DNA of 64,000 bases from positions 310,001-374,000 of the forward strand of contig JAVJTA010000005.1 of the NCBI GenBank assembly GCA_040219135.1, read 5' to 3'. Below, piece after piece: positions 23,388 to 32,596 of this stretch. How positions within the stretch are numbered: the stretch's first letter is position 1; each line of letters opens with the position of its first letter. The position numbers and the translations under genes are program-made. The notes below the pieces were generated by a model. The model did not search any database and was not told where the DNA came from. It saw only the letters and a list, made by a program, of their open reading frames with translations. The DNA comes from UBA7803 sp040219135. Its GTDB lineage: Bacteria > Pseudomonadota > Gammaproteobacteria > Pseudomonadales > Azotimanducaceae.

Positions 23388-26126
23388 TCAGTGGGCCTCG
23401 TCCCAGTTGTCCCCCACGCCGACCTGCACGAGCAGCGGTACGGAGAGCTCGGCGGCCTGGCCCATGCGCTCGCGCACGCCGCGCTCGAGCGCGTCGACGT
23501 CGCCCTCGGCGACCTCGAACACCAGCTCGTCATGGACCTGCATGATCAGCATAGCCTCGAGCCCCGCCGCGGCGAGCCAGCTGTCCACGGCGATCATGGC
23601 GCGCTTGATGATGTCCGCCGCGGTGCCCTGCATGGGTGCGTTGATCGCGGCCCGCTCGGCGCCCTGGCGCCGCGGTGGCTGCTTGGCGTTGATCTCCGGC
23701 AGGTACAGGCGACGTCCGAACACGGTCTCCACGTAGCCCTGCCGGCGGGCCAGTTCGCGCGTCGACTCCATGTAGGCGCGCACCCCGGGATAGCGCTCGA
23801 AGTAGCGGTCGATGTACTCCTGGGCCAGGGTGCGCGAGATGCCGAGCTGGCGCCCCAGGCCGAACGCCGACATGCCGTAGATCAGGCCGAAGTTGATCGC
23901 CTTGGCGCTGCGCCGCTGATCGTCGCCGACCGCGTCCAGGGCGCAGCCGAACACCTCCGCCGCAGTCGCGCGATGGATGTCCTGATTGGCCTCGAAAGCG
24001 GCGGCCAGGCCCGCGTCGCCGGACAGGTGCGCCATGATCCGCAGCTCGATCTGCGAGTAGTCGGCGGCGAGGATCCTGCGCCCCGGCGGCGCCACGAACG
24101 CCTGACGGATGCGCCGGCCTTCAGGGTGGCGGATGGGGATGTTCTGCAGGTTCGGGTCCGACGACGACAGGCGGCCCGTCGCCGCAACGGCCTGATGGTA
24201 GGAGGTGTGGATGCGGCCGGTCCGCTGCGCGATCTGCAGCGGCAGCTTGTCGGTGTAGGTGGATTTGAGCTTGGCCAGGATCCGGTAGTCGATGATCAGC
24301 CGCGGCAGCTCGTAGTCCCGGGCCAGGTCCTGCAGCACCTGCTCCGCCGTGGACGGCTGACCCTTGGGGGTCTTCTTCAGCACCGGCAGCGACAGCTTGT
24401 CGTAGAGAATCGCCTGCAGCTGCTTCGGGGAATCCAGGTTGAATTCCTCGCCCGCAACGCTCCACGCGCTCTCCTTGAGTCGCTCCATGCGCCCGGCGAG
24501 TTCCACGCTGTAGTCCGCCAGCAGCCCGCCGTCCACCAGCGTGCCGTTGCGTTCGATTCGCGACAGCACCGGCACCAGCGGCAGCTCGATGTCCCGATAC
24601 ACGCCGGCCAGCCGCGGCTCGGCCTCGAGCTGCGGCCAGAGCGCGCGGTGCAGCTTGAGCGCAATGTCCGCATCCTCGGCCGCGTAGGCCGCCGCCGTGG
24701 CCACCGGCACCTGGTGGAAACCGATCTGCTTGGCCCCTTTGCCGGCGACGTCCTCGTAGTGGATCGTCTCCACCCCGAGAATCCGCTTCGCCAGATCGTC
24801 CATGTTGTGGCGACCGCCGACGCTGTTGAGCACGTAACTCTCCAGCATGGTGTCGTGGCGGACACCGCGCAGCTCGATGCCGTAATGCCCGAGCACGTTC
24901 ATGTCGTACTTGAGGTTCTGGCCCACCTTGGGTCGAGCGGGGTCCTCGAGGATCGGCTTCAAACGCTCGAGCACGTCGCCGAGCGGCAGCTGAGCGGGTG
25001 CGTCCGGGTAATCGTGGCCCACCGGCAGGTAGGCGGCCACGCCGGGCTCCACGCAGAAGGAAAAACCCACCAGCTCGGCGTCCATGTAGGCGAGGCTCGT
25101 GGTCTCGGTGTCCACGGCGACGAGGTCCGCCGCCTGCAGGCGCGCGACCCAGTCCGCCAGCGCCTGCGGCGTGTCGATGACCTCCCAGTCCAGCGGCGCC
25201 GCCGCGGCGGCGGCCGGATCCTCATTCCCCGCCACCGGTGCGGGCGCGCCGCCGAGCTCGTCGAGCCAGGCCTTGAACTCGAGGCGCTGAAACAGGGCGG
25301 CCAGCGATTCCTCGTCCGCGGGTTCCGGGCGCAGGTCGGTCACGTGCACGTCCAGGGTCACGTCGCATCGGATCCGGGTCAGCTCCCGGGACAGCGGCAG
25401 CCGTTCCAGTGCGTCGCGCAGGTTCTCGCCGACCTTGCCGCCGATCTGATCGGCGGCGGCGATCACACCGTCCAGGCTGTCGTACTCGGTCAGCCACTTC
25501 GCCGCGGTCTTCGGACCCACCTTCACGACCCCGGGGATGTTGTCCACCGGATCGCCCATGAGCGCCAGGTAATCGACGATACGCTCCGGCGGCACGCCGA
25601 ATTTCTCCTTCACGCCCTCCCGGTCGAGGCGCGTATCGGTCATGGTGTTGATCAGCGTGACGTGGTCGCTGACCAGCTGGGCCATGTCCTTGTCGCCCGT
25701 GGACACCACGGTTGCGCGCCGTTCCTCGGTAGCCTGGGCGGCCAGCGTGCCGATGACGTCATCGGCCTCGACGTCGGGCACCACCAGCAGCGGCAGCCCC
25801 ATGGCGCGAATGATGTCGTGGATCGGCTCGATCTGCTCGCGCAGCTCGTCCGGCATGGGGGGCCGATTGGCTTTGTACTCGTCATACAGATCGTTGCGGA
25901 AGGTCCGGCCCTTGGCGTCGAAAACCACGGCGATCGGGCTGCCCTCGTAGTCTTTCGCGAGCTTGCGCAGCATGCTGATCACGCCGCGTACGGCGCCGGT
26001 GTGCAGCCCGTCGGAGGTCTTCAGGTCCGGCAGCGCGTGGAACGCGCGAAACAGGTACGAAGAACCGTCCACCAGCAGCAGCGGCTTGTCATCCCAGAGA
26101 TTGCCAGAGGCGCCTTTGGCGGGCAT
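23388..26126 (-). CDS. polA: DNA polymerase I
   Basis: The product is 912 residues with all three domains. The 5'-3' exonuclease (about 10-300) has LLLVDGSSYLFRAFHAL and DVEADDVIGTLA. The proofreading 3'-5' exonuclease (about 315-500) keeps the acidic DTETTSL motif near 338. The family A polymerase has DYSQIELRIMAHLSG near 685, the O-helix region RRSAKAINFGLIYGMS and MQVHDELVFE near 863. It joins Okazaki fragments and fills repair gaps. The gene is convergent with engB and divergent from DUF2782. It is near E. coli length (928) and appears complete. Confidence 0.98.
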   Translation of the reverse strand: MPAKGASGNLWDDKPLLLVDGSSYLFRAFHALPDLKTSDGLHTGAVRGVISMLRKLAKDYEGSPIAVVFDAKGRTFRNDLYDEYKANRPPMPDELREQIEPIHDIIRAMGLPLLVVPDVEADDVIGTLAAQATEERRATVVSTGDKDMAQLVSDHVTLINTMTDTRLDREGVKEKFGVPPERIVDYLALMGDPVDNIPGVVKVGPKTAAKWLTEYDSLDGVIAAADQIGGKVGENLRDALERLPLSRELTRIRCDVTLDVHVTDLRPEPADEESLAALFQRLEFKAWLDELGGAPAPVAGNEDPAAAAAAPLDWEVIDTPQALADWVARLQAADLVAVDTETTSLAYMDAELVGFSFCVEPGVAAYLPVGHDYPDAPAQLPLGDVLERLKPILEDPARPKVGQNLKYDMNVLGHYGIELRGVRHDTMLESYVLNSVGGRHNMDDLAKRILGVETIHYEDVAGKGAKQIGFHQVPVATAAAYAAEDADIALKLHRALWPQLEAEPRLAGVYRDIELPLVPVLSRIERNGTLVDGGLLADYSVELAGRMERLKESAWSVAGEEFNLDSPKQLQAILYDKLSLPVLKKTPKGQPSTAEQVLQDLARDYELPRLIIDYRILAKLKSTYTDKLPLQIAQRTGRIHTSYHQAVAATGRLSSSDPNLQNIPIRHPEGRRIRQAFVAPPGRRILAADYSQIELRIMAHLSGDAGLAAAFEANQDIHRATAAEVFGCALDAVGDDQRRSAKAINFGLIYGMSAFGLGRQLGISRTLAQEYIDRYFERYPGVRAYMESTRELARRQGYVETVFGRRLYLPEINAKQPPRRQGAERAAINAPMQGTAADIIKRAMIAVDSWLAAAGLEAMLIMQVHDELVFEVAEGDVDALERGVRERMGQAAELSVPLLVQVGVGDNWDEAH

Positions 26127-26210
26127 CCAAACTCCTTTCGAACGATCTGGTGCGCCCGGTCGCGCTCCGAGCTTTGCCTTGGCAACCGCTTTCGGTCACC
26201 ATTGCCGGCT

Positions 26211-26543
26211 ATGGTAACCGTGATCCACAAAGGCTCGAAAGCGCGCAGCCGCGCACGACTTCCTGCCCTGCTGGTCAGCGTGCTGGCGCTGGTCGCCGGC
26301 GCAGCCGGGTCGGTACGCGCCGCCAGCGACGACGAGTCACTGCGCGGCCCGGACGTGACGATCATTGCCGAGAAGGAGCGCACCATCTACGAGTTCCGCC
26401 AGAACGGCGAATTGCGCATGGTCCGGGTGGTTCCCGCCTTCGGCAAGCCTTACTACCTGGTACCCAGAGACCCCACCCAGGGCTTCGGCGACCTGGAGCG
26501 TGCCGACATGCTGCTGCCGTCCTGGGTCATCGTCGAGTTCTGA
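26211..26543 (+). CDS. DUF2782 family secreted protein
   Basis: The product is 110 residues with an N-terminal signal (about 1-36). The mature part contains PDVTIIAEKERTIYEFRQNG, MVRVVPAFGKPYYLVP and a C-terminus ending PSWVIVEF. This is the DUF2782 pattern, found next to polA and thrB in several Gammaproteobacteria; the function is unknown. ATG 26211 is chosen by the signal peptide. It is divergent from polA across 84 bp and 55 nt upstream of thrB, probably in one transcript with it. Confidence 0.85.
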   Translation: MVTVIHKGSKARSRARLPALLVSVLALVAGAAGSVRAASDDESLRGPDVTIIAEKERTIYEFRQNGELRMVRVVPAFGKPYYLVPRDPTQGFGDLERADMLLPSWVIVEF

Positions 26544-26598
26544 GCCGTGATTCCCTGGTGATCTACGGCCCCCGATCGCACCCGCGGACCGCGCACCC

Positions 26599-27585
26599 GT
26601 GAACGCCATTACCGAACTCGATCTGCTGCGCCTGGAAGACCTGATCTCCGGCTACGAGGTCGGCGAGCTGATCCGCCACTGGCCGGCCGCCAATGGCATC
26701 GAGAACAGCAACTACTTCCTTTCGACCGTGCGCGCCGGCAGCGAACGTCAGTATGTCCTCACTCTGCTGGAACGACCTGCGAATGCTGGCGGCGCATTCG
26801 TGCCGCTGCTGGATACCTGCGTCGCCGCGGGGCTGCCGGTGCCCGCGGTGCTGCGTGACCGGCGGGGCCTCGCGTTCACCGATCTGGACGGCAAACCGGC
26901 CATGCTCTGCCCGCGCCTGCCGGGGCGTCATGTCTACAATCCCACCCTGCGCCAGGTGGAGGCGTTGGGCCGATTCATCGGCCACTTTCATCTCGCCACG
27001 GCGGACGCCGACCTGCGGCTGCCCGACTACCCCCGCGACCTGAACTGGCTGGCGCGGATCGCCGACGCCTGTCGCGGCTACGCGGGCTACGCCGCCGAGG
27101 CCCTCATGGACGACACGCGTCACCAGCTCGAAAACGCGCTGACGCGGACCGACGTGCGCAGCCTGCCACGCGGCCCGGTGCACGCGGATCTGTTCCGCGA
27201 CAACGTGCTGTTCAACGAATGGGGTCTCTCCGGGGTGCTGGACTTCCACCACGCCTCTCAGGGCTATCTCATCTACGACCTGGCAGTGGCCGCCAACGAC
27301 TGGTGCACGGAAGCCAATGGTGCCCTGGATCCCGAGCGCACGCTGGCGCTGCTGCGTGCCTACCACGGTGTCCGCCCGCTGCGGCGCGAGGAGCTCTGGC
27401 ACTTCCCGGTGTTCACCCTCTACGGCGCCCTGGCATTCTGGGAGTCCCGGCTGGTGGTGGCCTTGGAAAAGCGCCGCGGACGCTCGGTCCGAGCCAACAA
27501 CCCCGACGAGTTCGAACGCATGGTGCGCCACCACAGCGCGCACTTCTTCTACCTCGACGAACGACGCCTGAGTGCCGGGCCTTAG
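26599..27585 (+). CDS. thrB: Homoserine kinase, choline-kinase-like (ThrB alternative type)
   Basis: The product is 328 residues from GTG 26599. This is the APH/choline-kinase-fold homoserine kinase used by pseudomonads and rhizobia rather than the GHMP type of E. coli. Motifs are the N-terminal GIENSNYFL, YVLTLLER (ATP-site Lys/Leu strand region), the catalytic loop PVHADLFRDNVLF and the metal-binding LDFHHASQGYLIYDLAVA. It makes O-phosphohomoserine for threonine synthesis. It is convergent with egtD with only 3 nt between stops. Confidence 0.92.
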   Translation: MNAITELDLLRLEDLISGYEVGELIRHWPAANGIENSNYFLSTVRAGSERQYVLTLLERPANAGGAFVPLLDTCVAAGLPVPAVLRDRRGLAFTDLDGKPAMLCPRLPGRHVYNPTLRQVEALGRFIGHFHLATADADLRLPDYPRDLNWLARIADACRGYAGYAAEALMDDTRHQLENALTRTDVRSLPRGPVHADLFRDNVLFNEWGLSGVLDFHHASQGYLIYDLAVAANDWCTEANGALDPERTLALLRAYHGVRPLRREELWHFPVFTLYGALAFWESRLVVALEKRRGRSVRANNPDEFERMVRHHSAHFFYLDERRLSAGP

Positions 27586-27588
27586 CCT

Positions 27589-28611
27589 TTAACCTCTGCC
27601 CGGCACCGCCCGGAGCAGGAACAGGGCGAAGCGCCCGGCCGGATCGGTCCACCAGGACTCCACCGCAAAATCGCCGCGACCAGCCAACGCGGCAAACTCC
27701 TCCGGGTGGTACTTGAAGCTGTTTTCGGTATGGACCGCCTCGCCGGCGGCGAACTGCACGGCCTCGCCGTCGATGTACACGGTCTGCGCCCGGGTGCTGC
27801 GCAGGAACATCTGGATGCAGCCGAGACCCGCATCGTAGCGGGCTTCGTGGGTGAACGCCGCGAGATCGAAATCGGCGCCCAGGCGCTCGTTGATATGGCG
27901 CAGCACGTTCAGATTGAACGCCGCCGTGACACCCTGACTGTCGTTATAGGCCGCCTCGACGACCGGCGGGTCCTTCTTCCGATCGATGCCCACGAGCAGG
28001 CGCCCGCCGGCGCCGAGGGTGGTATGCACGTTGCGCAGAAACGCCTCGGCCGCGGCGGGTTCGAAGTTGCCGATGCTCGACCCGGGGAAGAACCCGACAT
28101 GAGGCATGCCGGCCACGGGCTCCGGCAGCGGAAACGGCGCGGTGAAGTCGGCGCAGGTCGGAAACACGTCGAGCCACGGGTAGTCGCCATGCAGCGCCCG
28201 CGCCTGTGACTCCAGGTGATCGCCGGAAATGTCCACCGGGACGTAGGCGGCCGGCTGTGCTCGTTCGAGGAGCTTGCGGATCTTCTGGTTCGAGCCCGCG
28301 CCGTACTCCACCAGACAGACACCCGTACCGATGGCGCCGGCGATATCGTCCAGATGCTCGTCGAACAGGGCCATCTCGGTGCGCGTCAGGTAATACTCCG
28401 GGAGTTCGGTGATGCGCTCAAACAGCAGCGAACCCGCCTCGTCGTAGAAGAACTTCGGCGATAGTTCCTTCGGCGAGCGGCGCAGACCCTCCAGCACCTC
28501 GTCGCGCATGCTGGCGGCATGGGGATTCAGGTCGAACAGCTGGAACCGTCCGCTACCAGGCCGCGGGCGGGCGAGGCCGGCACTGCGATCGGGGGTCTGC
28601 CTAGAGGTCAC
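27589..28611 (-). CDS. egtD: L-histidine N-alpha-methyltransferase EgtD
   Basis: The product is 340 residues from GTG 28611, which overlaps the egtB stop by 11 nt. The SAM-dependent enzyme adds three methyl groups to histidine to make hercynine, the first ergothioneine step. Motifs are LSPKFFYDEAGSLLFERITE, PEYYLTRTE, VEYGAGSNQKIRKLL (SAM site), YVPVDISGDHLE, GFFPGSSIGNFEP and LNVLRHINERLGADFD. The product is the partner of EgtB, encoded directly upstream. A two-gene EgtB-EgtD pathway is typical outside actinobacteria. Confidence 0.95.
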   Translation of the reverse strand: MTSRQTPDRSAGLARPRPGSGRFQLFDLNPHAASMRDEVLEGLRRSPKELSPKFFYDEAGSLLFERITELPEYYLTRTEMALFDEHLDDIAGAIGTGVCLVEYGAGSNQKIRKLLERAQPAAYVPVDISGDHLESQARALHGDYPWLDVFPTCADFTAPFPLPEPVAGMPHVGFFPGSSIGNFEPAAAEAFLRNVHTTLGAGGRLLVGIDRKKDPPVVEAAYNDSQGVTAAFNLNVLRHINERLGADFDLAAFTHEARYDAGLGCIQMFLRSTRAQTVYIDGEAVQFAAGEAVHTENSFKYHPEEFAALAGRGDFAVESWWTDPAGRFALFLLRAVPGRG

Positions 28612-29806
28612 GGGCGAGCCGGATGCCGGTGAACTGCCAGTTGTCCGCCGGGTAGAAGAAGTTTCGGTAGCTGGCACGCACATGGCCGGGCTGGGTGACG
28701 CAGGAGCCGCCGCGCAGCACCAGCTGGTTACTCATGAACTTGCCGTTGTACTCGCCCAGCGTGCCGGGCAGCGTCCGGTATCCCGGGTACGGCACGTACG
28801 GGCTCGCCGTCCACTCCCAGACATCGCCGTAGAGCTGGCGCAGCGCGCCGGCGCCATCGGCCGGAGGCGTCGGCAACGGGTGCAGTACCTCGGCGTCGGC
28901 GAAATTGCCGGCAACGGTCTGTCTGGCGGCGGCATGCTCCCACTCCTGTTCCAGCGGTAGCCGCGCACCGGCCCATCGTGCGAAGGCGTCGGCCTCGTAG
29001 AAGCTGACGTGGCTGACCGGCGCGCTGCCATCGACGGGCGCCGGGCCGGAAAGCCGGTATTCGAACCAGTCGCTGCCGCGCCGGGTCCAGTACAGCGGAC
29101 CGGCCCGGGGCGTTGCCGAGGGCAGAGCATCATCCGAATCCAGTGGTGCGACGGTCTTCAGGTGCGCCCAGCCGTCACTCAGCCACAGCTCCGGTCGGCG
29201 GTAGCCGCCGTCGTCGATGAACGCCAGAAACTCGCCGCTGCTCACCGGCGCATCGGCCAGCGCGAACGGACGCAACAGCACCTGGTGGCGCGGCTGCTCG
29301 TTGTCGAAACAGAACGTAGAACCGTCCGCCCCCACGTCGACGATGCCGCCGTCGAACTCGACGAAGCCCGTGGTTCCGGCCCCCCCCACCTCGGCATAGC
29401 GATCACGCAGGTCGTCGCGATAAGCTGGCTGGAGCGGATTCGTGCCGAGGTTGTACTTGAGATCGGTGAGCAGCAGTTCCTGGTGCTGCTGCTCGTGGTG
29501 CAGGCCCAGCACCACCCGCGCGGTGATCTCTTCATCCTCCGGACCGTCGAGCAGCACGGTCATGGCCGCGTCGACATGGCGGCGATAGTCGTAGATCTCA
29601 GCCACAGTCGGCCGCGACAGCATGCCGCGACGCGCGCGCGGATAGGGATTGCCGACGCCGTTGTAGTAGCTGTTGAACAGGTACTCGAAGCGCTCGTCGA
29701 ACGCGCGGTAACCGGGGACGAATGGCTTCAGCAGAAAGGTCTCGAAAAACCAGGTGGTGTGCGCCAGGTGCCATTTCGGCGGGCTGGCGTCGGCCATCGG
29801 CTGCAC
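28601..29806 (-). CDS. egtB: Ergothioneine biosynthesis sulfoxide synthase EgtB
   Basis: This is a non-haem iron enzyme that joins hercynine to cysteine or gamma-glutamylcysteine. From GTG 29806 it has 401 residues: a DinB-like domain with iron ligands in KWHLAHTTWFFE and LHHEQQHQE (His-104 and His-108), and a C-terminal FGE-sulfatase domain with SFYEADAFARWAGARLPLE, YGDVWEWTASPY and LRGGSCVTQPGHVRASYRNFF. In-frame codons upstream of 29806 encode more family-like sequence (SYQQVRRVSEALCAPL, about 29810-29860), but no ATG, GTG or TTG is found in frame back to the stop at 30020. The true start is therefore uncertain. Confidence 0.93.
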   Translation of the reverse strand: MQPMADASPPKWHLAHTTWFFETFLLKPFVPGYRAFDERFEYLFNSYYNGVGNPYPRARRGMLSRPTVAEIYDYRRHVDAAMTVLLDGPEDEEITARVVLGLHHEQQHQELLLTDLKYNLGTNPLQPAYRDDLRDRYAEVGGAGTTGFVEFDGGIVDVGADGSTFCFDNEQPRHQVLLRPFALADAPVSSGEFLAFIDDGGYRRPELWLSDGWAHLKTVAPLDSDDALPSATPRAGPLYWTRRGSDWFEYRLSGPAPVDGSAPVSHVSFYEADAFARWAGARLPLEQEWEHAAARQTVAGNFADAEVLHPLPTPPADGAGALRQLYGDVWEWTASPYVPYPGYRTLPGTLGEYNGKFMSNQLVLRGGSCVTQPGHVRASYRNFFYPADNWQFTGIRLARDL

Positions 29807-29973
29807 GCCGTAGTCCTCGACGGCCAGCGGCGCGCACAGCGCTTCGCTGACTCGACGGACCTGCTGATAGCTGTGTGGGGTGCCGTCGATGAGGTCTGCC
29901 TCTTGCCGTCGATCGATCGAGACGTCGAACGCGCCGCCAGGCGGGGCTCGGCCCGCACCGGGCCACCCTCGCG

Positions 29974-30615
29974 TCAGCGCCAGCGCGCCCGAAGGGTTTC
30001 GAATGTGGCGACGATGGTATCAGCTTGATGTGGCATTTTCGCGAACCCGTGGTAGTGGCCGCGCGGGTTCACGATGACGATGTTGGCGGTGTGATCCACC
30101 TGATAGGTGCCGTCGTCGGCGGGCACCTTGGCGAACGCCACGTTGAGCTGGGTGGTGAGTTCGGCGGTAGCAGCGCGATCGCCGCGCACGCCGATGAACG
30201 TCGGCGAAAACGCACCCACGTAGCGGGCCAGCGTCTGCTGGTCGTCGCGCTCCGGGTCCACGCTCACCAGAATGCCCTGAAACTCACCTGCGGCCTGCGG
30301 ATCCCGCTCTTCGAGCTGGCGCCGGGCCTGGGCCAGCACCGACATGGCGGTCGGGCAGATGTCCGGGCAGTTGGTGAAGCCGAAGAAGATGAACGACCAT
30401 TTGCTCTGGACATCGCCGAGCGTGAACGGCTCGCCGGTGTGGGCGGTGAGCTCGAACGGCGCGATCTCCCGCGGCGTGGGCAGAATGAAGACGCCGCGCT
30501 CGCGCAGCTGCTCGTCGCTGAGCACCGGCGTACGCACGACGCTGTACACGAACATTCCGACGACAATGGCGACGAACGCCAGGCACAGCGCGATGGTGGT
30601 GCGCAGGGGCGTCAC
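29974..30615 (-). CDS. SCO1/SenC copper chaperone for cytochrome oxidase
   Basis: The product is 213 residues with an N-terminal membrane anchor (about 7-26) and a periplasmic thioredoxin-like domain. Copper ligands are Cys-83 and Cys-87 in FTNCPDICPT and His-175 in VDHTANIV. It delivers copper to the CuA site of oxidase subunit II or keeps its Cys reduced. Its start overlaps the ctaB stop as ATGA, the same coupling used by the other genes of this assembly operon. Confidence 0.94.
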   Translation of the reverse strand: MTPLRTTIALCLAFVAIVVGMFVYSVVRTPVLSDEQLRERGVFILPTPREIAPFELTAHTGEPFTLGDVQSKWSFIFFGFTNCPDICPTAMSVLAQARRQLEERDPQAAGEFQGILVSVDPERDDQQTLARYVGAFSPTFIGVRGDRAATAELTTQLNVAFAKVPADDGTYQVDHTANIVIVNPRGHYHGFAKMPHQADTIVATFETLRARWR

Positions 30616-31544
30616 AGCGGCGTCAACTCGATTACCGTGCCCGGGGCACCGCCGACGCCGGAGTAAGGAATGTAGTGGTCCACCAGCAGGATCACGAACA
30701 GCACCATCAGATAGACGATGGAGTAACGGAAGGTCTCCATGGGCGCACGCGGATTGCGGTTGCGCAGCAGCACCACGGCCCAGTAGACGAAGCCGGCGCC
30801 GAGCCCGATGGCGCCGGCCAGGTACAGCCAGCCGCTCATGCCGATGGCGAAAGGCAGCAGGCTCACCGCCACCATGATGAGCGTATAGAAGAATATGTGC
30901 AGGCGCGTGTAGGCCTCACCGTGCGTCACCGGAAGCATCGGCACGTTCACGGATGCGTACTCGTCCTTGCGTTCCAGCGCCAGGGCCCAGAAGTGGGGTG
31001 GGGTCCAGGCGAAGATGATCAGCACCAGCAGCAGCGGACCGGCGTCGATGCTGTTGCTGACCGCGGTCCAGCCGAACAGCGGGGGCGCGGCGCCGAACAG
31101 CCCGCCGATGACGATGTTCTGCGGGGTCGCGCGTTTCAGAAACAGCGTATAGACGAGTCCGTATCCGACCCAGGATGCCAGATTCAACCAGGCCGTGAGC
31201 GGATTCACCAGGTAGTAGAGGATGAGCATGCCGCTGACGCCGAGCACCGCTGAGAACAGCAGCCCGCTGGCCAGCCCGACCCGGCCCGTGGCGACCGGGC
31301 GCCGGCGGGTGCGCGCCATGCGCGCATCGATCTCGGCGTCGGCGAGGTGGTTGACCACCGCCGCCGAGCCGGCAACCAGCGCAATGCCGCTGAGGCCGAA
31401 CACCAGTGCATCCAGCGGAACCATACCGGGGACGGCGAGAAACATGCCCACCAGAGCGCAGAGCAGCATCAGCAAAACCACCCGGGGCTTGGTCAGCTCC
31501 AGATAATCGCGCCATAGCGTGGCTGTCGCGGTAACTTCGCTCAT
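30612..31544 (-). CDS. ctaB: Protoheme IX farnesyltransferase (haem O synthase)
   Basis: The product is 310 residues from ATG 31544 with about nine transmembrane helices. UbiA-family motifs are LTKPRVVLLMLLCALVG near the start, the Asp-rich NHLADAEIDARMARTRRRP and the second site WTPPHFWALALERKDEYA. It attaches a farnesyl group to haem B, giving haem O for CtaA. It overlaps both neighbours by 4 nt. Confidence 0.96.
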   Translation of the reverse strand: MSEVTATATLWRDYLELTKPRVVLLMLLCALVGMFLAVPGMVPLDALVFGLSGIALVAGSAAVVNHLADAEIDARMARTRRRPVATGRVGLASGLLFSAVLGVSGMLILYYLVNPLTAWLNLASWVGYGLVYTLFLKRATPQNIVIGGLFGAAPPLFGWTAVSNSIDAGPLLLVLIIFAWTPPHFWALALERKDEYASVNVPMLPVTHGEAYTRLHIFFYTLIMVAVSLLPFAIGMSGWLYLAGAIGLGAGFVYWAVVLLRNRNPRAPMETFRYSIVYLMVLFVILLVDHYIPYSGVGGAPGTVIELTPL

Positions 31545-32596
31545 GCTCTCGCGGCGCCGGCGATCGGTAGATCCCGGCTCAAGACCCGTTCGTCGCGGAA
31601 AGCGCGGTAGTTTACTGTAACAACGGCGAGCAACAACAGCGCCCCCACCGCGTTGTGGGCGGTCGCCGACCACAGCGGCAGCACCAGGACGACGTTCAGT
31701 ACCCCGAGCAGCAGCTGCGCCCCCAGCACCGTGGCCAGCGGCAGCGCCAGCGGGGACCCATGGCGGCGCAGCCGCCAGGCGAGGGCGCCCACGACGAGCA
31801 GGACCACGCCGGCACCGAGCCGGTGGACGAACTGAATCGCGACCCGGGCGTCACTCTCCATCTGCCCACCGAGATAGTTCGGGCCCACGGACTGGGCGAC
31901 GTTGAACCCCCCCGCCATGTCCATGTGCGGCCACCAGTCGCCGTGGCAGGTCGGGAAGTCGTGACAGGCCAGCGCCGCATAATTCGACGAGACCCAGCCG
32001 CCCAGCGCGATCTGCAGCACCACCACGGCCAGCGCGACAGAGGCGTGGGACAGCAGGCTGCGCGGCGCCCGCAACCGCTCCATCACCCCCAGGCGCAGGC
32101 ACAGCAGCCACAGCAGGCTCAGGGTGGCGAAGCCACCGAGCAGGTGGGCGGTGACCACCTGGGGCCAGAGCTTCAGGGTCACGGTCCAGGCGCCGAACGC
32201 GGCCTGACAGATCACCAGCATGACCAGGGCGATGGGCAGGCCGAGCGGCAGCGGCGCCGCCTGGGGCGCGGCCTCGACGCCGGCGGACCGCCGCCGGGCA
32301 TTGCCGATCGCCACCACCGCCAGCGCCGCGATCAGCAGCCCGAGGGCACCGGCGAAATAGCGATGGACCATTTCCCACCAGGCTTTCGCAACTTCCACCG
32401 GGGTGTCCGGAAACCGGGCTTCCGCCGTGACCCGCGCGGCCTCGTTTACCGGTACCGTGAGGAACCCGTAGCAGCCGGGCCAGTCGGGACAGCCGAGACC
32501 GGCGTCCACCAGCCGGGTAAAGGCCCCGAGTATCACCACAACGGCGGTGAGAGCCACCGCGAAGAGCGCCAAACGCGTGAATCGTTGCTTAGCCAA
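31541..32596 (-). CDS. ctaA: Haem A synthase
   Basis: The product is 351 residues with eight transmembrane helices (COX15/CtaA family). The N-terminal loop holds a Cys pair, Cys-36 and Cys-42, in GLGCPDWPGCYG. Haem-ligand His are likely in WWEMVHRYFAG, VTAHLLGG, QFVHRLGAG and SATAHNAVG. It oxidises the C8 methyl of haem O to the formyl group of haem A. Its start overlaps the stop of the upstream membrane protein by 8 nt, and its stop overlaps ctaB. Confidence 0.95.
   Translation of the reverse strand: MAKQRFTRLALFAVALTAVVVILGAFTRLVDAGLGCPDWPGCYGFLTVPVNEAARVTAEARFPDTPVEVAKAWWEMVHRYFAGALGLLIAALAVVAIGNARRRSAGVEAAPQAAPLPLGLPIALVMLVICQAAFGAWTVTLKLWPQVVTAHLLGGFATLSLLWLLCLRLGVMERLRAPRSLLSHASVALAVVVLQIALGGWVSSNYAALACHDFPTCHGDWWPHMDMAGGFNVAQSVGPNYLGGQMESDARVAIQFVHRLGAGVVLLVVGALAWRLRRHGSPLALPLATVLGAQLLLGVLNVVLVLPLWSATAHNAVGALLLLAVVTVNYRAFRDERVLSRDLPIAGAARA

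Noticed and set aside
23391..26543. A 1050-codon open frame antisense to polA
   Set aside because: It mirrors polA codons, is rich in His, Arg and Val, and only its final 110 codons (DUF2782) are a real gene.
29598..29966. Separate small genes in the two other frames upstream of egtB
   Set aside because: They overlap the EgtB-like frame and have Arg-rich shadow composition; their GTG codons are relevant only if a frameshift exists.
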